From positions 4,787,001 to 4,851,000 of the forward strand of contig NZ_CP008852.1 in the NCBI RefSeq assembly GCF_000725345.1: DNA of 64,000 nt, read 5' to 3'. Shown in pieces: positions 63,420 to 64,000 of the stretch (positions are counted from its first letter, which is position 1; every line of letters begins with the position of its first letter). The notes beneath the pieces were generated by a model. That model did no database searches. It saw only the letters and a list, made by a program, of their open reading frames with translations, and was not told the origin of the DNA. This stretch comes from Pelosinus sp. UFO1. GTDB taxonomy: Bacteria > Bacillota > Negativicutes > DSM-13327. A program made the position numbers and the translations under genes.

Positions 63420-63786
63420 GATATCACCTCCTCCATCGTCAAACTTCGAAGAAAGGGAGCTAAGTCCTATGAAAATTTGTAAGGGGTAATTTCTTAACAT
63501 TGCTATAAATGCAGTGCTGGATATAGAGCATAGGAAATTTGCAACATTAAAGTGGTAAAAGTGGCACTGAGGTCAAGTCACAGAAGCTTTTTTCAAAATA
63601 GATCTGGTACTTACTCAATACGTAGTATGTAAAAAAGATGCAAAATATGAGTGGTGATTAAGTGAACTATGAACAAGAGATAATACAAGCAATTTTTTAT
63701 TTAGTTGGGAATATGTAACATTTTTGTAACGTGTTTGTCACATTATATTATTATAATTTAGCTATACAAAGGGAGGTTATTTAATA
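63420..63786. other. Intergenic stretch
   Basis: Divergent intergenic region. Apart from the minus-strand ribosome binding site near 63425 and the GGGAGG site before 63787, I see only AT-rich sequence (GTAACATTTTTGTAACGTG near 63714 contains two GTAAC repeats). No confident promoter. Confidence 0.5.
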
Positions 63787-64000
63787 ATGAAAAAATTGTT
63801 AGTTGTAATGCTTGCTATGCTTATTTTATCTCTGTCTTCAATAGTAAGTGCTCATAGTATTCAAGCAAATTGGTCAAATGCAAATCATCAGATGTATGCG
63901 GGTGATGATCAATCACCTCAACCAGACCAGCATAAACCTGAAAAACATAAACCGCAGCCACAACCACAAGACCCACCTCAACCACCTCAACCAGGTCAAC
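63787..64000 (+). CDS. Secreted Pro/Gln/His-rich protein (3' end outside window)
   Basis: 71 residues are visible from an ATG with AAAGGGAGG upstream. A signal peptide (MKKLLVVMLAMLILSLSSIV, cleavage near VSA/HS) is followed by a low-complexity region of Pro, Gln, His and Lys (QPDQHKPEKHKPQPQPQ). The visible part fits an exported protein with an extended linker; the functional domain, if any, lies beyond the window. Confidence 0.7.
   Translation, partial: MKKLLVVMLAMLILSLSSIVSAHSIQANWSNANHQMYAGDDQSPQPDQHKPEKHKPQPQPQDPPQPPQPGQ

Overview
The window looks like chromosome from an endospore-forming, outer-membrane Firmicute of the Negativicutes (Sporomusaceae; Pelosinus/Sporomusa-like). This is inferred from moderately AT-rich DNA, AGGAGG-type ribosome binding sites, consensus sigma-A promoters, a LonC-type protease of spore formers, T-box control, HPr kinase, and the order rpsF-ssb-rpsR / yybS-gdpP-rplI-lonC-dnaB / purB-purA that lies near oriC in many Firmicutes. 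I could not run a search, so the genus is an inference.

Layout. 1-4.7 kb: end of an archaeal-type split glutamate synthase operon (amidotransferase-like piece, FMN/ferredoxin piece, GXGXG-GltD-ferredoxin fusion), followed by a GGDEF cyclase. 6.3-15.6 kb: a branched-chain amino-acid (Liv) ABC transporter with three tandem binding-protein genes, each with its own promoter, then livHMGF and a CBS-ACT protein. 15.7-18.9 kb: a CDF metal exporter behind a structured, terminator-bearing leader, a hypothetical gene, an MscS channel and a DUF951 protein. 19-31.4 kb: housekeeping block ychF, rpsF-ssb-rpsR, mazG-like, yybS, gdpP, rplI, lonC, dnaB, and a rifampicin phosphotransferase. 31.4-36.2 kb: a DnaA-box cluster, purB, purA, hprK, and an eight-tRNA cluster in which Lys-Glu-Val is duplicated. 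36.3-43.2 kb: two tandem chemoreceptors and a PadR-EmrA-EmrB efflux operon.

43.4-62.9 kb is an accessory region built on one tRNA-Gly. The 3' half of that tRNA plus its terminator recurs at 50.3, 51.9 and 62.9 kb, as expected for serial insertion at a tRNA attachment site. Segment 1 carries a GntR-controlled catabolic operon (MFS, M29/NicX-like enzyme, class V aminotransferase-like enzyme, 2-hydroxyacid dehydrogenase) and an IS66 remnant. Segment 2 holds a decayed IS6-family transposase and a Cys/His-rich repeat protein. Segment 3 holds a T-box-controlled thrS, an integrase remnant, a hexapeptide-repeat protein, and a phage-derived tail-fibre and lysis module without head or packaging genes. 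That module includes two long ORFs in overlapping frames that resemble an Rz/Rz1-type spanin pair, which fits a host with an outer membrane. A structured leader repeat precedes both tail-fibre transcription units. The window ends in a secreted Pro/Gln-rich protein cut by the edge.
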